A stretch of 64,000 nt of DNA, taken from NCBI RefSeq assembly GCF_014873535.1, contig NZ_JADBEF010000001.1:6758001-6822000 (forward strand), given 5' to 3'. Positions 43,067 through 51,853 of the stretch are shown here, in pieces. Origin of the DNA: Nonomuraea africana (GTDB lineage Bacteria; Actinomycetota; Actinomycetes; Streptosporangiales; Streptosporangiaceae). Position numbers and translations under genes: made by a program. The notes under the pieces were generated by a model. That model ran no database searches and had not been told where the DNA came from. It saw only the letters and a program-made list of their open reading frames with translations. Position 1 is the first letter of the stretch; every line of letters begins with the position of its first letter.

Positions 43067-44656
43067 TCAGGAGCGGGCGACGTCCAGCGCCTTGGTGAAG
43101 TCGCGGTACCTGTCGAGCTCCTCGGACACGGGCCCGAGCACCAGCCGGCCGCCGACCTCGGCCACCCCAGCCCTCAGCGCCTTCGCCACCCGCCTGGCCC
43201 TGCGCCGGCCGCCCGCCCACGCGGCCAGCCGTGACAGCAGCGCGATCAGCACTCCCGCGACCGCGCCGCCGATCAGCAGCACGGTCGGCCACGGCACCTC
43301 CACCACCGTGGGCAGCGGCGGCTCGGGCAGCCGCAGGTAGGTCAGGACGAACAGCACCCCGAGCCAGACCGCGCCGAGCACCATCGCCGCGAACACCATC
43401 CACTGCAGCCCGCCGACCACGGCCCACCACCTCGGCCGCCTCGCGGCGCCGGCCGAGGTCGTGGCCACCACCCTGTCGAGCGCGCCCGCCAGGTCGTCGT
43501 CGTGGGAGCGGGCCGCCTGCCGTACGGCCGCCGCCCACGACTCGGGCAGGTCGCGCGCGGCCGCCTCGCCGACGTCCCTGATCGCGGTCTCCATCCGCGC
43601 CTTCTGCACGGCGGAGGGCGGGGGCACCGAGGTCCGTCCGGCGATCTCGCCGCGCGCCCCCGAGTCGATGCCGAGCCTGCGCAGCGGATCGGGCCTGAAC
43701 CTGCGCATCCACCTCGTCATCGGCCACCCCGTCGCCGCCACCGCCCGGTGCGTGTGCGCCTTCGCGACCGCGTCCACCACCAGCGGCACGCCGGCGGCCT
43801 CGGACAGTGCCCGCGTCAGCCGCCCGTCGTCGGGCGCTCCCCCGGGGTCGGCCGCCGCGGACGCGCCCGCGAGGTGGGCGGCGGCGGTGGCGACGTCGGC
43901 GGTCAGGCGCTCCCCCCAGGACCGGCGCCGGGAGACCCGCTCCTCCAGCAGGCCGCGCAGCTCGGGCAGGCCCGACCCGGTGCGGGCGGAGGCGCCCAGC
44001 ACGGGAACGCCGGTGAGGCCGTCGTCGCCCAGGAGGCGGCGCAGGTCGGCGAGGCAGCGTTCGGCCTGGCTCGCCGTGAGGCGGTCGATCTGGTTGAGCA
44101 CGACCACCATCACCTCCTTGTGGCGCGACAGCGGGCGCAGGTAGCGCTCGTGCAGCGCGGCGTCGGCGTACTTCTGCGGATCCACCACCCAGACCAGCAG
44201 GTCGACCAGCTCGACCAGCCGGTCCACCTCCAGGCGGTGGGTCAGCTCGATCGAGTCGTGGTCGGGCAGGTCGAGCAGGACCAGCCCGGACAGGTCGCCC
44301 TCCACCTCGTGGCGGTACGGCACGTCGAGCCAGGTGAGGAGCGGCCCCGCGCCCTCGCCGTCCCAGAGCGCGGCCTGGGCCGTTGAGGTGGTCGGCCGGG
44401 TGACGCCCACTTTGGCCAGATCGGCCCCGGTCAGGGCGTTGAACAGGGACGACTTGCCGCTGCCCGTCGCGCCGGCGAGCGCGGCCACCGTGTGGTCGAC
44501 CGACAGGCTCCGGCGGGCGCCCGCCCGCTCGGACACCTCCCTGGCCGCCGCCACGAGCTCGGGGGCGAGCCTGCCCTCGGCCAGCCGGGCCGCTTCGAGC
44601 AGCGCCGTCAGCCTGTCGTCCAGCGAGGGCCCTTCCTTGCGCCGCAACAGCTTCAC
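43067..44656 (-). CDS. Dynamin-like GTPase, DynB-like (two-TM form)
   Basis: 529-aa GTPase of the bacterial dynamin/YfjP group. G1 is AGATGSGKSSLFNALTG, G2 TRPTTS, G3 LLDLPDHDS, G4 LNQID. A helical middle region follows, then a pair of TM helices (about 395-455: VVGGLQWMVFAAMVLGAVWL, TVLLIGGAVAGVLIALLSRL). GTG start overlaps the partner stop (GTGA 44653-44656). Streptomyces DynA/DynB are a similar neighbouring pair that acts at the sporulation septum; assignment to that system is by layout, size and topology rather than alignment. Confidence 0.82.
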   Translation of the reverse strand: MKLLRRKEGPSLDDRLTALLEAARLAEGRLAPELVAAAREVSERAGARRSLSVDHTVAALAGATGSGKSSLFNALTGADLAKVGVTRPTTSTAQAALWDGEGAGPLLTWLDVPYRHEVEGDLSGLVLLDLPDHDSIELTHRLEVDRLVELVDLLVWVVDPQKYADAALHERYLRPLSRHKEVMVVVLNQIDRLTASQAERCLADLRRLLGDDGLTGVPVLGASARTGSGLPELRGLLEERVSRRRSWGERLTADVATAAAHLAGASAAADPGGAPDDGRLTRALSEAAGVPLVVDAVAKAHTHRAVAATGWPMTRWMRRFRPDPLRRLGIDSGARGEIAGRTSVPPPSAVQKARMETAIRDVGEAAARDLPESWAAAVRQAARSHDDDLAGALDRVVATTSAGAARRPRWWAVVGGLQWMVFAAMVLGAVWLGVLFVLTYLRLPEPPLPTVVEVPWPTVLLIGGAVAGVLIALLSRLAAWAGGRRRARRVAKALRAGVAEVGGRLVLGPVSEELDRYRDFTKALDVARS

Positions 44657-46470
44657 TCGCCCTCCACCTGACTCGCAACACCGTCACCTGGGCCGCCTTC
44701 GGCACGTTCGCCGGGAGCATCGGAGGCCCTTGAGGCGCCGTGGCTCGCCACACCCGGGTCCGGCGCCGCCCGGGGCAGCTCGTGCTGGTGGTCGCGCACC
44801 GCCCGCGCCGCCGCCAGCAGCGCGGGAGCCGTGTCAGCCGGCACCGAAACCCCTTCCAGCAGCTCGGTGAACCTGGCCGCCTCCTCGTCGAGCAGCCCCT
44901 TCACCCGGGCCCGCAGATCGTCCCTGGCCTTGGCGGTCAGCGTCCGCACGGCCTGGTCGCCGAAGATCGCCTCCAGCACCTTCTGCGACAGGACGGAGGT
45001 CCCGCCCGCGATGCCGACCTCGATGCCCGTCAGCCCGCCCGTGGAGGCGAAGACCGCGAGCATCAGCAGCAGCCCCGCCCCGTTGACCCCGAAGGAGGCC
45101 ACCCGCGCCGTGGTGCGCCGCGCCGCCCCCTCCGCCCTGACCAGGTCGAGGACGTAGGCCTGCCAGCCCCGCACCACGTCGTCGTAGTCGAGCTCCGACG
45201 AGGCCCTGCCGAGTTTGGCGGCCTTCACCGCGCCCGCCCGCTCCAGCAGGTCGTGACCGCCCGGCGCGGCGCTCCAGCCTTCGAGCGCCCGCTCGGCCGC
45301 GCCGTCGGCCGCTCCCCTGATCAGCGCGGCGACCCCGCTCTCGAGCGCGACCCTCAGCTTGGCCTGCGGCGCCTGCCGTCCGGTGAACAGCGCGGAGACC
45401 CTGTCGCGCAGCCAGCCGACGCGCGACTCCAGTGACCGCATGAGATCGCCCGTGCCGATGAAGTCCTGCCACCTGGCCATCACCTCGCCGCGCAGCAGCG
45501 ATCCGTCGCGCATGCCCTCGTCGAAGGTGGCCATCCCGCCGGAGTAGGCGGCGGAGACTATCTCGGCCAGCCGGTCGGCGCCCTCCCGCTGCCGTTCGAC
45601 GGCCGCGGCCAGCGCGGGCACCCTGCTCGCCAGGCTGTCGAGCGCTCCGGCGAGCGTCTGCCGCACGACCTCGGCGCGGGCCTGGGAGGAGGCGGCGAGA
45701 CCGGACAGCCACGAGATGATCGGCTCCACCGAGCCCTCGGGGAGCCGGCCGTTCTCGGTCAGCAGCACGGCCTCCTGCACGGTGAACAGCGGCGTGCCCG
45801 CCAGGCCGTTCTCCTCCAGCAGCCGTCTCAGGTCGGCGGAGACGGGGACGACGGCGTCGGGCGGCACCCGGTCCAGGATGATCGCCAGCGCCGCGCTCCG
45901 CTCGCGGGCCGAGCGCAGGAAGCTCCACGGCACCTCGTCGGCGTAGCGGGCCGCGGTGGTGACGAACAACCACAGATCGGCCGCCGCCAGCAGTTGCGTG
46001 GCGAGGGTCCTGTTGGCGGTCACAACCGAGTCGATGTCGGGGGCGTCGAGGAGCGCGAGCCCGGGAGCCAGGGTGGGCACGGTCACCACCCGGAGCGTCC
46101 CCGGATCGCCCGCCGAGCCCGTTACGCGCGGCAGCCCAGGCAGGACCTTCAGCGACATGAACCAGGCGGTGTCGTCGGGGCTCACCGCCAGCGTCGGCGC
46201 CAGCGTGGTGGGCCGCAGCACGCCCGGCTCGGAGACGTCCGCCCCCACCAGGGAGTTGACCAGCGTCGACTTGCCCGCGCCGGTGGAACCGCCCACGACC
46301 GCGAGCAGCGGTGCGTCGAGCGTGACCAGCCGCGGCAGCAGGTAGTCGTCGAGCTGGCCGGCCAACTCCGTCAGCGCCCGCCGGTCGGCCTCCACGTCGC
46401 CGATGGCCAACGGGAACAGGTCGGCGGAGAGCAGGCGCCGCAGTGACCGCAACGCCTCGAGGAGGTCCAT
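44653..46470 (-). CDS. Dynamin-like GTPase, DynA-like
   Basis: 605-aa GTPase with G1 GGSTGAGKSTLVNSLVG (residues about 59-75), G2 LRPTTLAP, a G3-like LLDAPDID, and a degenerate G4 (IILDRVPPD). A long helical stalk follows, with a hydrophobic segment near residues 490-530 (GLLLMLAVFASTGGLTGIEVGIAGG) that may touch the membrane. The ATG at 46470 follows GGGGGTT and begins 10 nt after the stop of a response regulator, so the pair appears to be transcribed with the two-component genes. It probably works with the next gene in membrane remodelling or division. Confidence 0.82.
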   Translation of the reverse strand: MDLLEALRSLRRLLSADLFPLAIGDVEADRRALTELAGQLDDYLLPRLVTLDAPLLAVVGGSTGAGKSTLVNSLVGADVSEPGVLRPTTLAPTLAVSPDDTAWFMSLKVLPGLPRVTGSAGDPGTLRVVTVPTLAPGLALLDAPDIDSVVTANRTLATQLLAAADLWLFVTTAARYADEVPWSFLRSARERSAALAIILDRVPPDAVVPVSADLRRLLEENGLAGTPLFTVQEAVLLTENGRLPEGSVEPIISWLSGLAASSQARAEVVRQTLAGALDSLASRVPALAAAVERQREGADRLAEIVSAAYSGGMATFDEGMRDGSLLRGEVMARWQDFIGTGDLMRSLESRVGWLRDRVSALFTGRQAPQAKLRVALESGVAALIRGAADGAAERALEGWSAAPGGHDLLERAGAVKAAKLGRASSELDYDDVVRGWQAYVLDLVRAEGAARRTTARVASFGVNGAGLLLMLAVFASTGGLTGIEVGIAGGTSVLSQKVLEAIFGDQAVRTLTAKARDDLRARVKGLLDEEAARFTELLEGVSVPADTAPALLAAARAVRDHQHELPRAAPDPGVASHGASRASDAPGERAEGGPGDGVASQVEGE

Positions 46471-46480
46471 AACCCCCACG

Positions 46481-47158
46481 CTAGTCGGGTGGTGGCTCCC
46501 TGAGCACGTAGCCGACGCTGCGGAGCGTGTGGATGAGTCGCGGTTCCACGTCGTCCACCTTGCGCCGCAGGTACGACACATACGACTCGACCACTCCCGC
46601 GTCGCCGCCGAAGTCGTAGTTCCACACGTGGTCGAGGATCTGCGCCTTGGACAGCACCCGCCCCGCGTTGGCCATGAAGTAGTGCAGCAGCTTGTACTCC
46701 GTCGGCGACAGGTGCACCTGCCGGTCGCCGCGCCACACCTCGCGCTCGGCCTCGTCCAGCACGAGGTCGGCCACCTGCAGCCGGGCGCCGCCGATCTCCC
46801 CCCGCGTACGGCGAAGCACCGCCTGCACCCTGGCCAGCACCTCTTCGAGGCTGAACGGCTTGGTCACGTAGTCGTAGCCGAGCCCGAGCCCGGTCAGCTT
46901 GTCGTCGGCGGCGTCGCGCGCGGTCAGGAACAGCACGGGCGCGTCCAGACGCTTGGCCACCTCGAACCCGTCCAGGTCGGGCAGCATCACATCGAGCACC
47001 ACGAGGTCGGGTCTGACCCGCTCGGCGATCTCCACGGCCTCCAGCCCGTCGGCGGCGGTCAGCACCTCGAAGCCGGAGAAGCGCAGGCTGGCGGAGAGCA
47101 GGTCGCGGATGCTCGGCTCGTCGTCCACCACCAGGATCAGCGCCTCAGGTGTGTTCAC
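46481..47158 (-). CDS. OmpR/PhoB-family response regulator (second of two)
   Basis: 225-aa regulator. Receiver domain (1-120) with acidic pocket VVDDEP, phospho-Asp in LVVLDVMLPDLDGFEV, Thr in LFLTARD and Lys in YVTKPFSLEEV; winged-helix output domain (about 130-222) with LSPTEYKLLHYFMANAGRVL and LRRKVDDVEPRLIHTLRSVGY. GTG start at 47158, 42 nt after the histidine kinase stop. Very similar to the regulator upstream of the kinase, so it arose by duplication. Confidence 0.93.
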   Translation of the reverse strand: MNTPEALILVVDDEPSIRDLLSASLRFSGFEVLTAADGLEAVEIAERVRPDLVVLDVMLPDLDGFEVAKRLDAPVLFLTARDAADDKLTGLGLGYDYVTKPFSLEEVLARVQAVLRRTRGEIGGARLQVADLVLDEAEREVWRGDRQVHLSPTEYKLLHYFMANAGRVLSKAQILDHVWNYDFGGDAGVVESYVSYLRRKVDDVEPRLIHTLRSVGYVLREPPPD

Positions 47159-47200
47159 ACCTGCCAGATTGCCCGAGGAGGCTGAGGAAAAGCTGAAGGG

Positions 47201-48580
47201 TTACTCAGGGGCGAGTGGGAGTTCGACGCGGAAGACGCAGCCCTCGCCCGGCACGCTGTCCACGACCACGCTGCCGCCGTGCGCCCGCACCAGCGCCTCG
47301 ACGATGGCCAGGCCGAGGCCGCTCCCTCTGTCGTCACCCGAGCGGCGGGCGCGGGCGGAGTCGGCGCGGTAGAAGCGCTCGAAGACCCGCTCGGCCTGCT
47401 CTGGCGTCAGGCCGGGCCCCTTGTCGATCACTTCGAGGAAGGCCACGGCGCTCTCGCCGGAGGCGCCGACCCTGATCGTGACGGGGGTGTCACCCGGTGT
47501 GTGGGTGAGGGCGTTGGACATCAGGTTGCCGACGACCTGGCGCAGCCGTACCTCGTCGCCCAGGACGATCAGGGCGGCGCCGCCCGCGACCTCCAGCGAG
47601 ATACCCCTGCCGGGGGCGAGGATGCGGGCGTCCTGGACGGCGTCGGCGGCCAGCGCCAGCACGTCCACGGGCCGCATCTGCAGCGGGCGCTGCTGGTCGA
47701 CCCGCGCCAGCAGCAGCAGGTCGTCGACCAGCAGGCTCATCCGGCCCGCGGCGCGCTCGACGCGGCGCAGCATCTCGGCGGGATCGGCCTCGGGGTTCTG
47801 CCTGGCGTACTCGGCGAAGCCCCTGATGGTGGTCAGCGGGGTGCGCAGCTCGTGGGCGGCGTCGGCGACGAAGCGCCGCATCCGCTCCTCCGACCTGCTC
47901 GCGGCGTTCTCGGAGGCGGTTCGCGCGGCGAAGGCCGTCTCGATCTGGGCCAGCATGCCGTTGAGCGCGCGGGCCAGCCGGCCCACCTCGGTGCGCGGGT
48001 CGCCGTCCGGCACCCGCCTGCCCAGCTCGCCGCCCGCGATGGCCTCGGCCGTACGCTCGATCTCGGCCAGCGGGCGCATGCTGCCGCGCACCGCGGTGAC
48101 GCCCACGACGGCGAGGATCAGCAGGATGCCGCCACCGCCGAGCAGCTCGATGAGCACGAGCCTGCGGGTGATCTGGCTGACCTCGTCGAGGTCGACGGCG
48201 ACCAGCACGCTGCCGCTCTGCGGGCCGCGCACCAGCTGCACCCGCCATTCCCCGTCGCCGGAGACGGCGGGCACGGTCGTGGCGACGGACGGGGGCGGCT
48301 CGGGCACGGCGGGCCTCGGCCTGTTGTCGGCGTCGAGGCCGCTGAGCCAGGGACCTTCGGCCCTGATGATCGCGTCGGGCTCCAGGACGAGGTTCTTCAG
48401 GCCGGGCGAGCCCTTGTGCTCGATGCGGATCAGCGCCCTGGTGGCCACCACGGAGATCTGGGTGTCGACCCTGTCGATGAGGTAGTTGTGCAGCACGGAG
48501 ACGCTGAGGACGCCGATGAAGGTGAATCCGAACGCCAGCAGCGCCAGCGTCGCGGCGATGAGCTTGACCCTGAGCGTCAT
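47201..48580 (-). CDS. Membrane histidine kinase (MprB/TcrY-like)
   Basis: 459-aa sensor. TM1 (about 7-30), an extracytoplasmic sensor of about 120 residues, TM2 (about 145-170), HAMP domain (MRPLAEIERTAEAIAGGELG), dimerisation domain with phospho-His in FVADAAHELRTPLTTIRGF, and ATPase domain with N box NLMSNALTHT, DKGPGLTPEQAERVFERFYR and GSGLGLAIVEAL. Its ATG overlaps the stop of the preceding response regulator (ATGA 48577-48580). It is flanked by two paralogous regulators and presumably phosphorylates one or both. Stimulus unknown. Confidence 0.94.
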   Translation of the reverse strand: MTLRVKLIAATLALLAFGFTFIGVLSVSVLHNYLIDRVDTQISVVATRALIRIEHKGSPGLKNLVLEPDAIIRAEGPWLSGLDADNRPRPAVPEPPPSVATTVPAVSGDGEWRVQLVRGPQSGSVLVAVDLDEVSQITRRLVLIELLGGGGILLILAVVGVTAVRGSMRPLAEIERTAEAIAGGELGRRVPDGDPRTEVGRLARALNGMLAQIETAFAARTASENAASRSEERMRRFVADAAHELRTPLTTIRGFAEYARQNPEADPAEMLRRVERAAGRMSLLVDDLLLLARVDQQRPLQMRPVDVLALAADAVQDARILAPGRGISLEVAGGAALIVLGDEVRLRQVVGNLMSNALTHTPGDTPVTIRVGASGESAVAFLEVIDKGPGLTPEQAERVFERFYRADSARARRSGDDRGSGLGLAIVEALVRAHGGSVVVDSVPGEGCVFRVELPLAPE

Positions 48581-49287
48581 GACTCAGGAGGGCTGCGCAG
48601 CACGTATCCCACGCCGCGCAGGGTGTGAATGAGACGTGGCTCCCTGTTGTCGATCTTGCGGCGGAGCACCGAGACGTACGACTCGACGATGCCCACCTCG
48701 CCCCTGAAGTCGTAGTCCCAGACGTGGTCGAGGATCTGCGGCTTGGACAGCACCCGGCCGGAGTTGGCCATGAGGTAGCGCAGCAGCTTGAACTCGGTCG
48801 GCGACAGCGAGACCGGCCTGCCGCCCCGCCACACCTCGTGGCTCTCCTCGTCCAGCTCGATGTCGGCGAAGGTGAGCCGCGGCGGCGGCGCCTGCGGGTC
48901 CCCCGAGGTACGGCGGAGCACCGCGCGGATCCGCGCCACCACCTCCTCCAGGCTGAACGGCTTGGTGACGTAGTCGTCGCCGCCGATCGTCAGCCCCCGG
49001 ATCTTGTCCTCGGTCTCGTCGCGGGCTGTGAGGAACACCACGGGAGTCCCCTGCCCGCTGCTGCGCAGCCTGCGCACGACCTCGAACCCGTCGAGGTCGG
49101 GCAGCATCACGTCGAGCACGACGAGGTCGGGCCGGTGCCGCTGGACGGCACTGACCGCGTCGAGACCGTTCTTGGCGGTCGACACCTCGAAACCCGCGAA
49201 CCTCAGGCTCGCGGCGAGTAGCTCGAGGATGTTCGGCTCGTCCTCGACGATCAGCAGGCGTGCTTCCACGGCTTCCATAGTGGCCAT
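48577..49287 (-). CDS. OmpR/PhoB-family response regulator (first of two)
   Basis: Receiver (LLIVEDEPNILELLAAS, phospho-Asp in LVVLDVMLPDLDGFEV, VVFLTARDETEDK, YVTKPFSLEEV) plus winged-helix domain (LSPTEFKLLRYLMANSGRVL, LRRKIDNREPRLIHTLRGVGY). Start is unclear: GTG 49290, ATG 49287 or ATG 49278 all lack a clear ribosome site. I list 49287. The gene begins 17 nt after the stop of the upstream oxidase gene and overlaps the kinase, so it is embedded in a long operon. Confidence 0.92.
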   Translation of the reverse strand: MATMEAVEARLLIVEDEPNILELLAASLRFAGFEVSTAKNGLDAVSAVQRHRPDLVVLDVMLPDLDGFEVVRRLRSSGQGTPVVFLTARDETEDKIRGLTIGGDDYVTKPFSLEEVVARIRAVLRRTSGDPQAPPPRLTFADIELDEESHEVWRGGRPVSLSPTEFKLLRYLMANSGRVLSKPQILDHVWDYDFRGEVGIVESYVSVLRRKIDNREPRLIHTLRGVGYVLRSPPES

Positions 49288-49304
49288 CACATCTAAGAAT
49301 GCCC

Positions 49305-50459
49305 TTAACGGGCGAGTGCTGGGACAATCCCCGCGATATGCCTTGCTATCGCCAGGCTGGAAGTGGCGGCGGGAGAGGGGGCGTTGCGCACGAGCGCGAC
49401 CCGCCCGTGGACGTCGACCACGAAGTCGTCGACCATGCCGCCGTCACGCGAGACGGCCTGGGCGCGCACCCCGCCTTCTGTTCTCTCCAGGTCGTCCTTG
49501 GTGATGGCGGGGACGTAGCGCCTGGCCGCGCGGACGAACGCGCCCTTGACGGCCGAGCCGTACAGCTCCCTCAGCCCGGTGCGCCAGTGCTTGGCGGCTA
49601 GACGGCGGGTGCCGGGCCAGGTCAGCAACGCGCGGGGGTCGCCGAGCACCGCGTTGGGCCCGACCAGCACCTCGCCGTCGATCCTGCGCGTGAGGTGGAT
49701 GCCGAGGAACGGGTAGCGCGGGTCGGGCACCGGGTAGATCAGGCCGCGCACGAGGTCCTTGGCCGACCCCGCGAGGGCGTAGTACTCCCCCTTGAACGGG
49801 ACGATCCGCACCTCGCCCGGGTGTCCCGCCATTCTCGCGACCGCGTCGGTGCCGAGCCCCGCGCAGGCCACGACGGCGTCGAAGGCGAACTTCCTGCGGC
49901 CCGCCAGCACCTCCACCTGGGTGGCGCTCTCTCGCAGCGCCCGCACCCGCTGGCCGAGCCGTACCGACCCGCCCAGCTCGGCGACGTCCTGCGCGAGCCT
50001 GCGGGCGACCGCGGGGAAGTCGGCGATCGCGGTGTGCGGCGAGTGGACGGCGGCGACGCCGACCGCGTGCGGCTCGATCTCGCGCAGGCCGAGCCCGTCG
50101 AGCTCCTCGATGCCCGGCACCCCGTTGGCCCTGGCCCGCTCGGCCAGCGCGCGCAGGGCGGGCCGCTCGGCGCCGGTCGAGGCGATCACCAGCTTACCCA
50201 CCTCCTCGTACGGCAGGCGGTGCTCGGCGCAGTAGGCGCGCAGCAGCGCCACGCCCTCCCTGCACAGGGTCGCCTTGAGCGAGCCGGGCTGGTAGTAGAT
50301 CCCGGCGTGCACGACGCCGCTGTTGTGCCCGGTCTGGTGCGCGCCGACCCTGTTCTCCTCTTCGAGCACCGTCACCTCGGCGCCCCTGGTGCGCGCGAGC
50401 TCTCTGGCCACGGCCAGACCGACGATGCCCGCCCCGATGACGCCGATCCGCTCTGTCAT
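49305..50459 (-). CDS. lhgO: FAD-dependent L-2-hydroxyglutarate oxidase/dehydrogenase-like
   Basis: 384-aa FAD oxidoreductase of the DAO superfamily. FAD motif IGVIGAGIVGLAVARELA at the N-terminus; NRVGAHQTGHNSGVVHAGIYY is the LhgO/L2HGDH signature, and VPFKGEYYAL and GGVRAQAVSRDGGMVDDF are also typical. It oxidises L-2-hydroxyglutarate to 2-oxoglutarate and passes electrons to quinone or oxygen. The ATG at 50459 overlaps the epimerase stop (ATGA 50456-50459); longer frames upstream have no family match. Confidence 0.9.
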   Translation of the reverse strand: MTERIGVIGAGIVGLAVARELARTRGAEVTVLEEENRVGAHQTGHNSGVVHAGIYYQPGSLKATLCREGVALLRAYCAEHRLPYEEVGKLVIASTGAERPALRALAERARANGVPGIEELDGLGLREIEPHAVGVAAVHSPHTAIADFPAVARRLAQDVAELGGSVRLGQRVRALRESATQVEVLAGRRKFAFDAVVACAGLGTDAVARMAGHPGEVRIVPFKGEYYALAGSAKDLVRGLIYPVPDPRYPFLGIHLTRRIDGEVLVGPNAVLGDPRALLTWPGTRRLAAKHWRTGLRELYGSAVKGAFVRAARRYVPAITKDDLERTEGGVRAQAVSRDGGMVDDFVVDVHGRVALVRNAPSPAATSSLAIARHIAGIVPALAR

Positions 50460-51418
50460 GAGGTCAAGTGTCCTTCGGCGACGAGCCAGCGCACGGTGTC
50501 CGCCACGCTTTCCTCCACGGGTCTGAGTGTCAGCCCCAGTTCCTGGAGCGTGCGGGTGTCGTCGGTGGGCACCAGGGTCAGCATGAGGTCGGCGGCGTCG
50601 CGGGTCAACGGGTAGTCGACGGGGACCACCCGTTTCAGCGCGTCGAGCGCCGAGCCCGCCGCCCTCAGCAGCCCGCCCGGCATCCGCAGCCGCCTGACCC
50701 TGCGCCCCGTGACCTGCTCGCAGACGGCCGCCACCTGCTCCCAGGTCAGGAAATGTCCCCCGAGCATGTACCGGCGGGCGCCCTGGCCCGGCGTGAAGCA
50801 CCTGGCCAGCGCCATGGCCAGGTCACGCACGTCCAGCACGCTCACCCCGCCGGGCACGATCGGCCAGCCCTGCCGCAGCCCCGCCCTGAAGCCCTCGTTG
50901 AGCGCGTCGAGCGTGGGCTGTCCAGGGCCGATGACGCCACCGGGATAGACGATCGTCACGCCGTCGAGGTCGCGGGCGTAGCGCTCGCCGTACACCTTGG
51001 TCTGGCCGTACGCGTTGCGCGGCCTGGCGAGCGGGCTGTCCACGGTGAGCACCGGCTCGCGCGGCGGCACGAACACCGCGACGCTGGAGACGTGCACGAC
51101 CGGGTCGAGCCCGAGGTCCACGGCCTGCGCCAGCACGTTCTTCAGCCCGCGCACGTTGGCGCCGCTCAGGTCCACGTCCCGGCCCGTGACGCCCATGTCG
51201 GCGGCGGCGTGCAGGACCGCGTCACACTGCTCCAGAGCCTTGCGTACGGCGTCCGCGTCCCTGATGTCCGCCTCGTAGAGGACGCCGGGCACCTTGAAGA
51301 TCTTCCGTGCCTTCTCCGGGTCTCTCACCAGGAGCAGGCACTCATGGCCGGTTTCGCGCAACGCGGTGACCGCGTGCGAACCAACGAAGCCCGACGCACC
51401 GGTCACCAACACGCGCAT
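50456..51418 (-). CDS. NAD-dependent epimerase/dehydratase (extended SDR)
   Basis: 320-aa extended short-chain dehydrogenase with NAD-binding TGASGFVGSH at the N-terminus, VVHVSSVAVF, catalytic YGQTK (Tyr-x-x-x-Lys) and YPGGVIGPGQP. Related proteins are dihydroflavonol reductase-like or 3-beta-hydroxysteroid dehydrogenase-like; the substrate cannot be told. First gene of a minus-strand run of seven genes ending at the dynamin-like pair. ATG at 51418. Confidence 0.88.
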   Translation of the reverse strand: MRVLVTGASGFVGSHAVTALRETGHECLLLVRDPEKARKIFKVPGVLYEADIRDADAVRKALEQCDAVLHAAADMGVTGRDVDLSGANVRGLKNVLAQAVDLGLDPVVHVSSVAVFVPPREPVLTVDSPLARPRNAYGQTKVYGERYARDLDGVTIVYPGGVIGPGQPTLDALNEGFRAGLRQGWPIVPGGVSVLDVRDLAMALARCFTPGQGARRYMLGGHFLTWEQVAAVCEQVTGRRVRRLRMPGGLLRAAGSALDALKRVVPVDYPLTRDAADLMLTLVPTDDTRTLQELGLTLRPVEESVADTVRWLVAEGHLTS

Positions 51419-51484
51419 GGCCTGGAAGCTAGCGCTTGGACGTTTACCTCCTCAATCGAACACGCGTACGATGAAGAGGTGTAC

Positions 51485-51853
51485 GTGCCTCCGGAATGGC
51501 CGTCCGAGGTCCGCACGCCCGACATCCCCGAATGGGAGACGTCGGCGGTGGCGTGGCTGCTCGACGCCGTCCCACCCGACTACCGCGCCTACGAGGTGCT
51601 GCGCCGCCATCCCTACGCCCTGGCCAGGATGGCCGGCCACCATGTCCGCGCGGCGATCGAGGCGGCCCGCGCCGGCTACCGGAGCGCCGCGGTCGAGCTC
51701 AAGGGGCACCTGCCGCCGCACGCGGTCGAGGCGGTGCTCGACGCCTACCGGCGCGAGGGGCCCAGGCTGGTCCAGCTGGCCCGCTCGATCGAGGCGGTCG
51801 AGCGGGCGCTCAGGGGCGAGGGGTTCACCGCAACCTTGCGACGGCGTCCCTGA
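51485..51853 (+). CDS. Small protein of unknown function
   Basis: 122-aa soluble, highly charged helical protein (PPEWPSEVRTPDIPEWETSA, HHVRAAIEAARAGYRSAAVELKGHLPP in pieces HHVRAAIEAARAG and ELKGHLPPHAV). GTG at 51485 is chosen because GAAGAGG sits five bases upstream; an earlier GTG at 51479 would overlap that site. It is divergent from the epimerase, and its last 29 bases overlap the end of the convergent membrane-protein gene. No recognised family. Confidence 0.65.
   Translation: MPPEWPSEVRTPDIPEWETSAVAWLLDAVPPDYRAYEVLRRHPYALARMAGHHVRAAIEAARAGYRSAAVELKGHLPPHAVEAVLDAYRREGPRLVQLARSIEAVERALRGEGFTATLRRRP

Noticed and set aside
43067..46470. Dynamin-like pair as an antiviral defence module
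   Set aside because: The layout fits the actinomycete DynA/DynB-type pair in an operon with two-component genes; no nuclease or other defence gene is near.
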